Both the position numbers and the translations under genes were made by a program. From Ziziphus jujuba (Eukaryota; Streptophyta; Magnoliopsida; Rosales; Rhamnaceae), in contig NC_083383.1 in assembly GCF_031755915.1 (NCBI RefSeq), positions 21,875,001-21,939,000 of the forward strand: a stretch of 64,000 bases of DNA, in the 5' to 3' direction. A model generated the notes under the pieces. It was not told the DNA's origin and did not search any database. It worked only from the letters and a program-made list of their open reading frames with translations. Shown here piece after piece: positions 23,702-36,069 of the stretch (position 1 is the first letter of the stretch; the number at the start of each line of letters is the position of its first letter).

Positions 23702-24500
23702 TTTTTCAGTCAAGTTGTTTAGATATATGTCTCACCAACCTTCTGCAGGGATACGGAGGCGTAATGACAAAATTGCTGCTTTATCGCACAATAGTTTCAA
23801 ACTTTAAACTCACCACCTCCGATAAAAATGAAATAAATAAGTCTCACCCAACAAAATTCCATTTGTCTTACGTAAAATTAATTGGGTGATGCCTAAAATC
23901 ATTTTGCATTCAACATTGTCAAATACTAATAACTCCAAGTTTTGAATATGCTCAGGGAAACATTTTTAGTATATGCTAAATGGAAACTAATATTTTTTTT
24001 TGGGGGACAAATGTTAAACGAGAGAGAATTTTTAATCATAGACTGAAAATACCCAAGATCTGAATGTCAGAAGTTGGATATAATTGTAGAACTGATCTTT
24101 GTCTGATGAAAATACAGATAAAAAGTAACTATTAGACCATAGAAAACAAACTTATTAAGTCTTAATAATCAACAAGGGCAACTTGAGAAGGATCAAATTC
24201 CAAAAATGCAGATATAAAGTTACTGAAGTTTTTGCACCGGTTTCATTAGGGTAACTATAGATGAAACTCCGATGCTCGCCTCGTATAGAGAATGTAAATG
24301 TCAAAAAAGATTCAGAATATCATGTCCTTCCACGTTGAAGATATTTGAGGCAGGTAGCCATGAATAAACTCTTCAGCAGTAAATGTATCTACTGGAACAT
24401 TAAGGATGGTTAAGATCACACTTCCATACAAATTATAAAATAGGCAAGCATCAGAATGACTCAAACAGAAAACAATAGAAGAACTTCATGGTAAATTAAA

Positions 24501-24620
24501 ACATCAATAAAAATATATGTTATGAGCTTATGATATAAACATGCCAACATCAATAAAAATATATGTTATGAGCTTATGATATAAACATGCCTTTCATCAA
24601 AAAATATGATATAAACATGC
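24501..24620. repeat. Tandem repeat of 45-46 bp downstream of SHMT
   Basis: Two near-identical copies of a unit starting ACATCAATAAAAATATATG (24501-24546 and 24547-24591), followed by a third partial copy at 24605-24620. It lies 0.3-0.4 kb past the SHMT stop codon, so it may fall in the 3' untranslated region or a 3' intron. Confidence 0.85.
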
Positions 24621-24902
24621 CAAGAGTCAATAACACTATCAACACATCAATCATTGCCACCAAAAAAAAAAAAAAAAAAATTATCAGTATATAATTGGTC
24701 ATTTTTGTAAATAAAAAAAAATCAAAAATTACCAGATTTTGAATAGCAGGGCACGGAAATAATATCAAATGCTCATATCCAGAATCATATTCCAAGATAT
24801 GAGCTATCAAGGGATTTTATCTAACAGATAATGAGAACACAAAAGATGTTGCAATAAAACATAAACAAAATTTGACAAACCTTGCACCGCAAACATCTTT
24901 CT

Positions 24903-27900
24903 TCAGTTATTGTATCTCATTGTCTCTTTCTCAAATCCAATTGTTGGAAATTGTTTGGCATATGACTCAACTTTGTGGCGGAGCTTTGAAATCTCAGACT
25001 GAACATTCTCATCTGATTGCAGCGTTGTTACAAAATCCTTCAACTTTGTTCCTAAATTTTTAAGTTGATCAATACACCCATTAGCACTTTATTCTGATAA
25101 CTAAGAAACCTAGCTAGAAATAATTAGTGTAGTGATGAAAATCTAAACAATGATGGCAATGCAGACCTTTGCTATTAGCCTTGATCTTCAAGGCTAGCTT
25201 CACAGCCTCATCAAAATACTCAGCTACTTTCAGAAAATCCTCTTCAATAAATCCCCTGGATGTAAGAGCTGGGGTTCCTGAAGCACCAAGAACAGAATAT
25301 TCCATCATAATAAGCACTTGGAGAGTGAACAGCAAGTAAAAGACCATAAAAGATGGAAGTCTGTACCCATACGAATACCACCCGGGACCATAGCTGACAC
25401 ATCACCAGGAACAGTATTTTTATTTGCCGCAATATGCACCAATTCCAAAACCTTTTCTACTCTTGATCCATCAATACCCTGTCAAGCAAACTCAATAATT
25501 AAATTTTTTTAAACCTTTCTCTTGCTGAAAGCAAAAAATTAACGTATGTCTCCACCACACACAGGCAAATAACATAAGACATAGTCTTTTATAACACAGA
25601 TAAAATTGTTTGCCAAGCATTTTGCCATCTTCAAACTATTCAAATCCTTATTAAACTCTGGTTAAAATGTAGGTAAAAAATTTACCGTTTTAATCATCTC
25701 TTGTTACAATAGTCACTGCTAAAATGATTCAGTTTTTACATAGAAGACAACTTTTCATTATTCAACCTTTTTTTCATACTGTAATCAACAGTACAATTAT
25801 TCATTTCAAAGTTCAAAATAAATCAATGGCATATGATATATATACTTGAGATATTCAATGTGCAGACTGAATCACAATCAGGATCTGATAAAAACTTCAT
25901 ATTGAAGAAAAAAAATGAAAACAAAACTTTTACGAAACAAAGCATCACTTGGAGCATACTCTAGAGCTTTACCTTGTTCCTTAGATTCACCAACACCAAA
26001 TGGTTATCAGTTCCACCAGATACAAGTTCATAGCCCAACTCTAACAAACTCTGCATGCTCATAGACCATGAATAGCAAGAGGAAAATCAACTGGAAAGAT
26101 TAATAATAATAATAATAATAAAATAAATAAATGAGATCCATCAATTACACATGATAATGACAACAAAACTAAGAAAAAAGGTGCTCAACAGTCCAATTTA
26201 TAAGGAAACAATTTGCAATGCACCAACACACTGTTTGACATCATTCAATGCAATGTTGACCAAAAAATATATATGCATACCTGTGCAAATTTTGAGCAAT
26301 TGCTCAGAACTTGCTCTTGGTACGCTTTGAACTCTGGAGTGGCGACCTATGATCACAATATAATACAAGAATTTAATTTTGTAAACCTGGCTTTTTAGTT
26401 AAACATGGAAAAGGTCTCATTTGTTATCATATAAAACAAATAAACCAGCTATAAACCAATATGCAAAGGTAAATTCTTTTTCCATACTAAAATGAAACCT
26501 GCTTCAATGCAACCGCTAAACCAGTTATTGTGTGGTTGTGTGGACCACCCTGAAGTCCAGGAAAGACAGCCTGATTGATTTTGTCTTCATAATCATATAA
26601 GATCTGTACAATGAGCTCAACCATTAAGTAATTTTATTCTAGATACTTCAATTCAATAGACTTATTTTAGCACCAAAATAAACCAAAAGTGATTTTGTGA
26701 AAAAATTGCTTTTTGCATCAACTTTAATGCACAATTAGGATGAAACTAGAGAATAAGTGGCCAGAAGAATTCCTTTTTCCACTTTTTCCCTTCAATTCAT
26801 CCTTATTTTAATTATCAAGACTCACTTCTTTCCCTTGCTTGTCTACACCTTTCACCCCCTTTCTGAAGAAGATCATAGCCCCACGAGGGCCACGAAGCGA
26901 CTTATGTGTTGTGGTAGTTACAATATCTGCATATTCAAAAGGTGACGGAATAACACCTGAAGCAACCAATCCACTGATATGTGCAATATCAGCCAGCATG
27001 ATTGCTTTCTGCTTATCACAGACCTGTAAAAATGATCAAGAATATTGCCTTATAATTCGAACACTAGAACCTTAACTTTTAATCACTTTTTTTTTTTTTT
27101 TTTTTCCAACTTTCATAGAGTACCTTGCGAATACGAGCATAATCATAAAGGCGTGCATAAGCACTTGCACCAGCAACAATTAGTTTTGGCCTGAAAAGTG
27201 TAGCACTTTTCTCCAACTGCAGGGTTTTTATTTGCATGGGTAAGTAACTTGTATATTAGACATCTTGTTATTCCTATATCATATTTCTTTGAATAAAGTA
27301 AGCAATAAAAGCAATAAAAGCATTAGACCAACCATATCACACAAAAGTAGCAAACACGATTAACTAGCAGTGTAAGAACTTCCACAATAATATAACATGC
27401 CTGGTCATAGTCAATATAGCCAGTGCTTTCATCTAATCTGTATGGCATTGTCTCGAAGAATATAGACACAGCAGATATTTTCTTGGTATCAGTCTGCAGA
27501 ATCATCAAAAGTGTTTATTAAAGTTTAACATAAGGTCTACCAACAAATAAAAAACACATGCACTTGCATATAGTAACTTCTAATAGAATATTCCTGGTGC
27601 TGATATTGAAAGCATACCAAGTTAATATGAACAAATTCAATTCAAACGGTTATGGAAGTTAAATTTTTGAGTACTAGTATACCCACAAGTATTCATTGAA
27701 AAAGAAAATACATTTCACAGACATGCCAACAAAAGAGCATTTCCAGTCATCTGCTCATCAGGTATTTGAAAATCTATTCAGCACATTTTAAAAGAATCTT
27801 TTATGTCCTAAAATAGGATATCTAGTTGAAGTTTGTCCAGGACATAAAAGAGTAGCAAATTTTTTGTTACTAAGAGTCTGAGACATTAAAATAAAAGTAA

Positions 27901-30900
27901 ATGAGTCAACGATGAAACCCTTTTGCCTCAAGTTATTCACATATACTTGACTGTTCATTATCCTGGAAAGAGAGAGAGAGAGAGAGAGAGACCAAATTTT
28001 ATTGGCTAAGGCCCTTTAGGATAAATTTGTGCTTCTTTTGAACAACAGAAAAGGAGGACAAAAAGCTAGAGCTTCTCCCTTAGTATATGAAAACCTTACT
28101 TGAAGGGATTTAATCGGACAAGCATGAGATTTTATGTTTTTTAATTAGAAATAAAAGGTTTAAATTTATGAAAGAACCCATTAAAGAATACAACAATTTC
28201 ACCTGTTCTTTTTGAAGAGCTTCCTAGAGGGTAGAGAAGCTAGCTCCCGCTAGTTTTGACTAAAAGTCATTTTAAAGGGTCAAACCTCTTCTTATCAATT
28301 ACCAAAACAACAATGCAAAAAGAACTTTAGCTTTAAAGCAAAAAATAATTTTTAAAAGCCATCTCAAACAGTATCTAAATAACTCCATTAACAGACAAAA
28401 GGTGGTATACAAAGATATCATATATGAACATGCATGAGTATGCTTCTCCAGTCTTCACATCTTATGGCATCTCATTTCCTAAATTGGACAGGAGTTCAAA
28501 AACTATTTCCTAAGACACCAGAGCTGATACTTTCAACTAACTAATATGAAACTAATCCTGTATAAAATATGGCAGAACTTCTATTAATCAGTAGCAGAAC
28601 ATTGGGAATTTTCCCCCCTGCATCAGATGTCACTGCATGTGAGGGGTATAGCATATGAATCCACCAAATTCAAAGTAGCCTCTTAATTAAGGAAAATCTT
28701 TGTTTTTTTTCCCAGAAATATTGTATGAAGAGGCACTAAGTTACCACATGCATTAAATGGTTGACATGAATTTTGAAGAATACATCATATCACCATATCC
28801 TGTGATTAACTCCAACTTTTGAAGTACTGTACAGATGGATCGGGAGAAAATAAAAGCACTAGCCCAATCAAAAACTACAAAGCTTTTCAACTTCTAAGTT
28901 CTACCTAAATCTAATTTTGTTGTATTTTGTGATCTTGGTGATTAACGGAGTTAAACTTAAGTGTATTATTGCCCTCACTTGCTTTCTAGGCTTCATAGCC
29001 TGTAGTTTTTGTGATCTTGGTAATTAATAGCCTGTAGGTTTAATAAAGGCACCAACCATAGCCAAAAACTACAAAATGGTTCATCTTTGTAAACATCAAG
29101 AAGCATAAAAATACTAGCAAACTAGATAAGGTAGAAGCCAAGTATAGGCTTCTAAGCACCTGATAGCCATGTGAAAGATGCCCACCATGAGGTAGATCAA
29201 GAGCCATAATCCGTTCATGAGGTTTCAACAATGCAGTGTAAACTTGGAAATTAGAAGGGGATCCAGATAGTGACTGCACATTTACTGCAAGGAATAGAGT
29301 ATGTGGCATCTTTAACTAAGCAAGCTGCATAATAAATGTATATAGAAGAAAGTTTCAATAATTCAACAAACATGAATCAAACAATAGCAAGAGACAGAGC
29401 TCAAGAATAATCGTGTTCAGTACATTTAACTGAAGACACATTGCTTTGTGGAGCTCCACAAAATGTGCTTAAAAATGCTATCTACTACTAGTGTGTAAGG
29501 TTGATAAACATAGTTAGGCCTAGTTCCTAACAACGTAAGTTTTCTGCTCTAGTGGCAGCTTAACATGGTATACAAGAATAACTATAGAACTAGCTATATA
29601 TGAGGTCCTGTGCTTCAATCCTACGAACACACATCTCTGTTAACTAATTGCTTTGAACATGTAATCTCCAACTTATGACATCTGTTAACCAGCAAGCCTA
29701 CATGTGAAGGGGAGTGATAAAATTACTACGAAATACTAGTTTGTAAGGTTGATAAACATAGTTGGGCTGACTTCCTAACAAAAACTTTTCGGGTTAGTTG
29801 TAACATAACATATGCAATCAACTTAAACTTTTCGAGCTAGTGGTAACATAGCATATACAATCACCAATATTATAAAAGAGTGTTCTGCCAATTTCTCTTC
29901 TCTCTTTCTAACTTTTTAAAGAAAAGAAGATAGGAAATTAATAGTTTCGTTTGTTTTAAGAATAGGATCCAGCAATCAAAAATATAAAAGTTTAGCATCT
30001 TCTCATGAAAGGGGTATTCTTTTCCAAATTGAAGGAAATCAAGCTGCAGTTTCAAACAACCAAAAAGGAGTTATTGAATATGCCACATGGATCAAATAAC
30101 TCACAAAGTTATGAAATGGAAATTATTAGGCAAAGATCAGAAGAAAAATAGGCACATAAACAAAGAAACATAACCTTTGAAGTTTGGCTTGCCAAACTAA
30201 TCATATGCTTAATACAGATTACCTCCCCACTTCTCAGGATCCAACTGAAAAGCTTCTAATGCACGCTGTTGACACAATCTCTCAGCCATATCAATGTACC
30301 TGAAGAAGTACAAAGATGTGGATTAGAAAATCAACCTGACCATTGATCCATGACGGCAAAGTTGTGTGTACCAACAGAACTAAAATACTTTTTCAATTTC
30401 AAACAATATTACAACCAACTTTTACTGTGATTTCATAAATGCTCTAATTGCACTAAGCTATGTACCAACATAATTTACCCGTAACACCCAAAAGAAAATA
30501 GACCAGTTTTCCTTTTGATAATAAGAAAAACTGTCAGAGAAATATATCTTAAACAAATTGAAAGTGGGTGAACGTACTCATTTCCTCCATAGTATCTTGC
30601 ACCTGGATACCCTTCACTATATTTGTTGGTCATGATGGATCCAACAGCTTGCATCACTGATAGCGATGTGAAATTTTCCGAAGGGATCAATTCAAACCCC
30701 TACATATCCCAGAGGCAAAAAACCAAATTTCCAATTTCAAACCAAGAAAATAAAAAGAAAACATTGAACTTTCTTTTCAATATCATTCATGTGTCTCTAC
30801 ATAAATCATGTTATACACTATTCTACATAAAAGTTCTCCATTTCAAGCAAAAAGGAGATCCGATCGAAAAATAAAATTTGAACAAGTACTGGTAAACATC

Positions 30901-31515
30901 ACAGAGACGATGTAACAGAACAAAATCGTTTAGATTTTGGATACCTTCCACTGCCGAGCCTTTTCAAGTTCGATGATATCAGTAATTTCAGGATCAATGG
31001 CCTCAAGTGGTGCATTCAGTTGTTTTATCCACTGCAATCCAAAATTTGCTCACCATCATCAAATACAATATGCATAAAACAAAAAACCCACATCCAAAAA
31101 GATCCAACAAATTATGCCTTCATGATCTTACACACCAATCGCACCAAATCAAACACCCAAACCTACATAGAACACATCCATATACATACATAAAACTATA
31201 TCTCACATAGAAAATGTAATGAGTAAAGTACACGCACATCAGCACGAGCATTTTCCTTCTCACGCGATGCTTGGCTGGGCACAGAGGACTGCATATCAAA
31301 AGGGAACATTACCCAGTAACAGATAAAATCGAAGACGAAAAATACCGTGGAATAAAGATCTTATACAGGCAAATTAAGCGGTATTTTCAAAAAAGTTAGG
31401 ATGATAAAAGATGAGGAAGACAAACCATGTGGTAGATTGAGCCGCCATGGATGAAAGATTTAGGTGAGTTGCGGATGGAGGTTGAGAGTCTTCGGAGAGC
31501 CACAGCCATGGCCAT
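24903..31515 (-). CDS. SHMT: Mitochondrial serine hydroxymethyltransferase, 15 coding exons
   Basis: A PLP enzyme converting serine and tetrahydrofolate to glycine and 5,10-methylene-THF. In plant mitochondria it works with glycine decarboxylase in photorespiration. Exons: 31426-31515, 31238-31288, 30945-31031, 30578-30699, 30223-30299, 29160-29284, 27401-27493, 27124-27216, 26826-27023, 26499-26603, 26281-26346, 25973-26050, 25367-25478, 25167-25277, 24903-25051. These total 1557 bases, 518 aa, the usual length of plant mitochondrial forms. Residues 1-30 ([20 protein letters not shown]...) are basic and serine-rich, a likely mitochondrial presequence. Further landmarks are LIPSENF (80-86), [24 protein letters not shown], the PLP-binding lysine 287 in [13 protein letters not shown], and the C-terminal [11 protein letters not shown]. 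No stop or frameshift is seen. Intron 7 begins with GC rather than GT. The start is the first ATG in frame with the presequence. The family assignment is certain; mitochondrial location is inferred from the presequence. Confidence 0.97.
27222..27400 (-). other. SHMT: SHMT intron 7 region with GC donor
   Basis: Exon 7 ends ...GACTATGACCAG and the intron begins GCATGT. The intron runs 27217-27400 and ends GCAG before TTGGAG. Using the nearest GT four bases on would break the frame, while the GC donor keeps the conserved sequence [14 protein letters not shown] intact. Confidence 0.9.
29473..29866. repeat. Diverged duplicated segments in SHMT intron 5
   Basis: GTAAGGTTGATAAACATAGT occurs near 29500 and near 29745, each time followed by a similar CTTCCTAACAA block. 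A shorter unit, AACTTTTCG...GTAACATA, is doubled at about 29784-29866. The repeats are non-coding and look like old local duplications. Confidence 0.6.
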
Positions 31516-34500
31516 TGCCGTTGTGTATGTTGAGACTAATTTTTTTTGGGCGAAATGCTTTGTACGTTTGATTTGATTTTTCTGGACATTGGCCAGTGAT
31601 GGAGTTGCGAGTTGGTGGGTTGGTGGTTTTGGTGGTGATGTTGAATATCACAATGTGGGTCCTACGGAAAGATCGAAATACGAGCCATTTCGGTCCTGAC
31701 ATCTTTTTCACGAGCCACTGCAAATTTTTTAGTCGTTGGAGTTTGGCCAAACAGGTCACAGGAACAATATTAATCTGTTAGAGCGCCTTCGTTGCTAAAT
31801 TTTATTTTAATTGTGATTTTTATAATTTAATTTTGATATGAATTTATCAATTGTCAATACTAATATTAAATTTTGTCATTTATATTCTAATAATAAATAC
31901 TAAAAATTAATAAAATTAAATTTTAAATTTTATTAAATAGCAATAGGATATATTTTTAATTATTTTTTACTATTAAAAATAAAATTAATATTAATTAATC
32001 TATTAAATGATATGGAATCCACAAATTTTATTAAGTGGAATTCAATGGCAAATTTTGCCAATTGATGGCAATTCAGCACCAAAAGTAATACTGGAAAAAT
32101 TTATCATGTGCGATTGAACAAGCAAAAAATCTTCATATGTTATAATTTGACAATACAATTTTGGCACCTCTTTGGAAATGCCCTTGTTCAAGTTGAGCCC
32201 AAATTTAACTTTTACAAAACTAATTTCTAATTTTAGTATGTAATAACGTATTGTATTTGTCTTATTGGAGAAGCGCATTAAAGTTTAATTTTTAGATTCT
32301 AAAATTTGATAGTCTTTACCTTTTTTTTTCAACCAAATATTTTACAGTTTCTGTCTTTACCTTTAAAATATTAAATGTTCATTATAATTTGTTGTAATTA
32401 TAATTAAAAAAACAATGCCATAAACTAAAATAAAAATAGTTATATAGTTTAAATATGATAAAAAGATAATAATAGTAAAAACAAATTAAAAAAATAAAAA
32501 CGACCAAGAAGAAGAAGAAGAAAACATGAGAGGGGAAAGCTGTGGTTGTCATGTCAAAACTAATAAAATAATTGTTAACTTCTTTGCTCGGTATTCATTT
32601 ATGCACTGAAGTGGGAAATAAGAAATGGTTATTAGAAAGTGATGCTAAAGCAGCAATGGATTTGCTACATTCATCAGAAGGAAATTTAGGACCAAATTAT
32701 TTTTGATTGAAGTTGAATGTATGGCCACTTTATCGTGTATTCTCTCGTAGTGATACCAACAAGATGATACATGAAACGGTAAGAGATGCAATGTCTAGTG
32801 AACATGGAAATTTGAATGGAGGATCCGTCTTGAATTCGGGCTCTACGGATTCAGTCCGATTTTTATTTCATGATTCTTGATTAAGTTTGCAACATTGCAT
32901 ATGTTAAAAAAAAGAAAATTGGTAAATTTCACAAAATCTCTTTAAACTATTTAAAAATTTTAAATAACCCTTGATATTACAAAAATAATAATTAAAAAAA
33001 CCCCTTGAGCTATTAAAAACTTAGAAGTTAAAGAAAATGTTTCCATCAAGACAAATTTTATGCTAAAAATTTAAAATTACTTAATATGTTCCATAATGAA
33101 TGAATTCAGTTAATTTATATTCATATCATATTTTGTATTTTTTGAAGAACATATTATCTTCCATATTTTAGTTTTTAAGAAAAATTTATTTTTGATATTT
33201 TTGTGAAGAATATATTATTTTTAATGTTTTTTAAGAAAATATTATTTTCATTTCTTGAAGAAAATATTAATTTCAATGATTTTTTGAAGAAAATATTATT
33301 TTTATTTTTTTGAACAAAATATTATTTTAAATATTTTTGAACAAAATATTATCTTTAATATTTATTTTGAAAAAAATATTATTTTTGCATTTATTTTGAA
33401 CAAACTATAATTTTAATATTTTTTGAAAAAAAATATTATTTTTAATATTTAGATAATAAAAAAGGTTGGATTAAATTATTTGGAAAATAGTATAATGGAT
33501 ATACTAAAGGTGTATTTTTGTCAAATTAAAATAATTTTTAGTAGTTAATTGGTTTGAAGGGGATAATATGCTATAGATAATTATAGCTAAGATGTTTATT
33601 TGTTATTTTAATAGTTTAATGAGTTTATTTGTAAATATCAAATAATTTACAAGGGTTTTATGTATTTGTCAAAAATTAAGTGAAACTTTTTTTTTTAATT
33701 TTTGAATAAAACATGTTGCCAATGGATTATTAATAAGATATTGACTATGATTAAAAGGTTAATATTCCAATATTAAAATTTTAATATTAATAAAAATAAA
33801 TAAATAAATACATATTGCCAATTAATAATTGCCAAATTAACAATGGATAGATGGCAAACAACAAAATTTTAAATAAATAAGAGCATCCCAAGATATTCTT
33901 AAAAAATAAAGAACATCTTTTATATAATAAATAGCATATTTTAACATAAAAAGTATAACTTTAAAACCTCCTCTAATCATACTTTTTATATCACATTTTT
34001 TATTTTTATTTTTTCGATAAACATTTATTGTTATGTTTATTTCCTTTCTTTTTTGTTTTTTTATTTTTTAACAATAAATAATAAATAAAATATATTAATA
34101 TAATATAGTGGTTTTGAAATTTGATAAACATTAAATAATATTAATATAATATTAGATATAAAAAGTATTTTTAGTTCTTCAAATTTAGAAAGTCAAACTC
34201 ATTATGTATTTTAAAAAATCAAAATACAAAATAGGTTGAAGCTTATTTTTAAATATTTATTCTTTAAAATAAAAAATTTATAATGGATAAAGAACCTTTT
34301 AAAAATGTTTTAAATAAAACTTAATAATACATAACCACAGCATTTGATATTTCAATTGGTAAACTAGCTTATAAAAATGTTTTATATATAAACATTGCAT
34401 AGTGACACATTGGCGCAACAAATCAATCACAATTGAATACTTTTTTTTTTAAAAAAAAAATTTATGATACATAATTACATAATTCCATTGGAGTCTCCGC

Positions 34501-36060
34501 TCTTCTATTTGATTGGACTAATTTTCCCTCTGTTCCACCATTGATGGAATAAGATTCCTTCTACATATCCACGTATGAGAGGAATTTCCCATTCTTTTCT
34601 TTAGTCATGTGAAAATAATAGCTTTTAAAAATTAAAACAAACTTAATTTTTAAAGTTCACTTTCTCTTTCTAAATTTTATCTATTTATTCCCTCAAATTT
34701 TTTCTATATTTTCCTTCCTATATTCTTCATTTTCTCTATTTATATGCAGTCTGCACATTTACTTTTTGATATTTTCACAAAAGCAGTCTCTTTGCAGTAA
34801 CTATTGAGGATTTAAAATACAAAAATATTTATAGAGATATTTGAAATATTTAATATCAATAAAAACTTACAAAAATGATGAAAATTTGTTTAAAAAATAT
34901 ACATTTTTGATGAATTTTTAAAATTAACTTATCTAATCAATTAATTATCAAAATGATTATAAAAATTACAAAAATATTGAATGAATTTTATATTTTTCTT
35001 AATCAATCAACGTATAGTAAACATTAAGAGTCATAAATATATTATTATCATTTAAAATTCAAAAAATAGATATTTGATAAAATGTTTATTAATTAAGATA
35101 TATAAAACAATACATTATATTTTATAAAATATCATCTTAATACCACATAAAACTTCTGAGTAGTTGAAAATTACTGTCTCTTTCTCATCCTCATTTTAAG
35201 ATAAACATCAAAAGTTATCATTGATAATTTTGTATATAATTGTTAATATATCAACCATATGAATCTTGTATTAAATATTATTGTTCTTGTTGATACAATA
35301 TTGATTATTATCCACTAATAATTGAGTCTAAAATGATACCCACAAGTTACTACTTATTTGTTGAAAATATATTCCCTATACATCTTTCTAATATTTATTA
35401 TTTATTTCACATGCATATTTATATTTTTGTGTATATTATAATTTTATATATTTTATAATATTTATAGAATATTAAATTTATTATGATAAAAAACAATTCA
35501 TAGGTAGACAGTATAACATCAATAATATTTATTAATTTTTTGATAAAATTTTTTTAAAATTTAAAAAATTTTTAGGGAAAGTATGAATTTTATGAAAAAA
35601 AAAATGTGAAGGAATTTATATAGATATTTGATGGAAATTTTGATAAAATTTTCAATTTTTTTTTATAAAAATTATGAATTTTTTAATAAAATTGTGAAAA
35701 AATTGATGTGAATATTTGATAAAAATTTTGATGAAAATATCAAAAATTTAAATAAAAATTCTGTCCATTTTCATTTAAAATCAAGATTTCCTACCCAACG
35801 GTTTTCATATTTTGACTTTCTAAAATTTGTTTGAACATTCGTTGAAAAAATGTTAGATTTTTTAAACTCTCAAGATGTTTCCAACCAAAAAAATAATAAT
35901 AGATCAAAAAAATGATGATGATGATGATGATAATGATAATAATAATTTTTAGAAAAATAAATATATAAATGAGAAGAGTGTTGCTTCCCTCCACAAATGC
36001 TAATGGAAACAGATAAAATAAGGATAAAATTAGAAAACAAAGAGAGCCCAAGATACGTGA
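31516..36060. other. AT-rich spacer upstream of SHMT
   Basis: This should contain the SHMT promoter (just above 31515) but I see no convincing TATA box there. A short coding-like piece at about 32605-32695 (NKKWLLESDAKAAMDLLHSS) matches nothing I recognise. The rest is very AT-rich, with the 28-bp repeat described separately and a GATGAT run at 35912-35945. Confidence 0.5.
33135..33450. repeat. Degenerate tandem repeat, about 28-bp unit, roughly 11 copies
   Basis: Each unit resembles GAAGAAAATATTATTTTTA followed by TTT-rich filler. Units vary in length from about 24 to 32 bases. The block is almost pure A/T apart from the GAAGAA or GAACAA starts. Non-coding. Confidence 0.8.
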
Positions 36061-36069
36061 CTGTTTTAA

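Larger units (their letters stand above)
17871..24250. other. Unassigned AT-rich region
   Basis: No gene or domain is recognised on either strand. It opens TGTAAGACCCAAG directly after the copia remnant, which could be an LTR start, but no second copy is present. A purine-rich stretch with GAAAGAGAGAAAG lies at 18320-18400. Two short duplications (19181-19316 and 20201-20334) and several TA runs are listed separately or are simple repeats. Confidence 0.5.

Noticed and set aside
25244..25432. Open frames on both strands within SHMT exons and introns
   Set aside because: They run across the splice sites of the SHMT model or lie antisense to it, and show no domain of their own.
32605..32880. 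Coding-like stretch NKKWLLESDAKAAMDLL with further text to 32875
   Set aside because: Short, interrupted by a stop, and not matched to any family I recognise; kept only as a note in the spacer entry.
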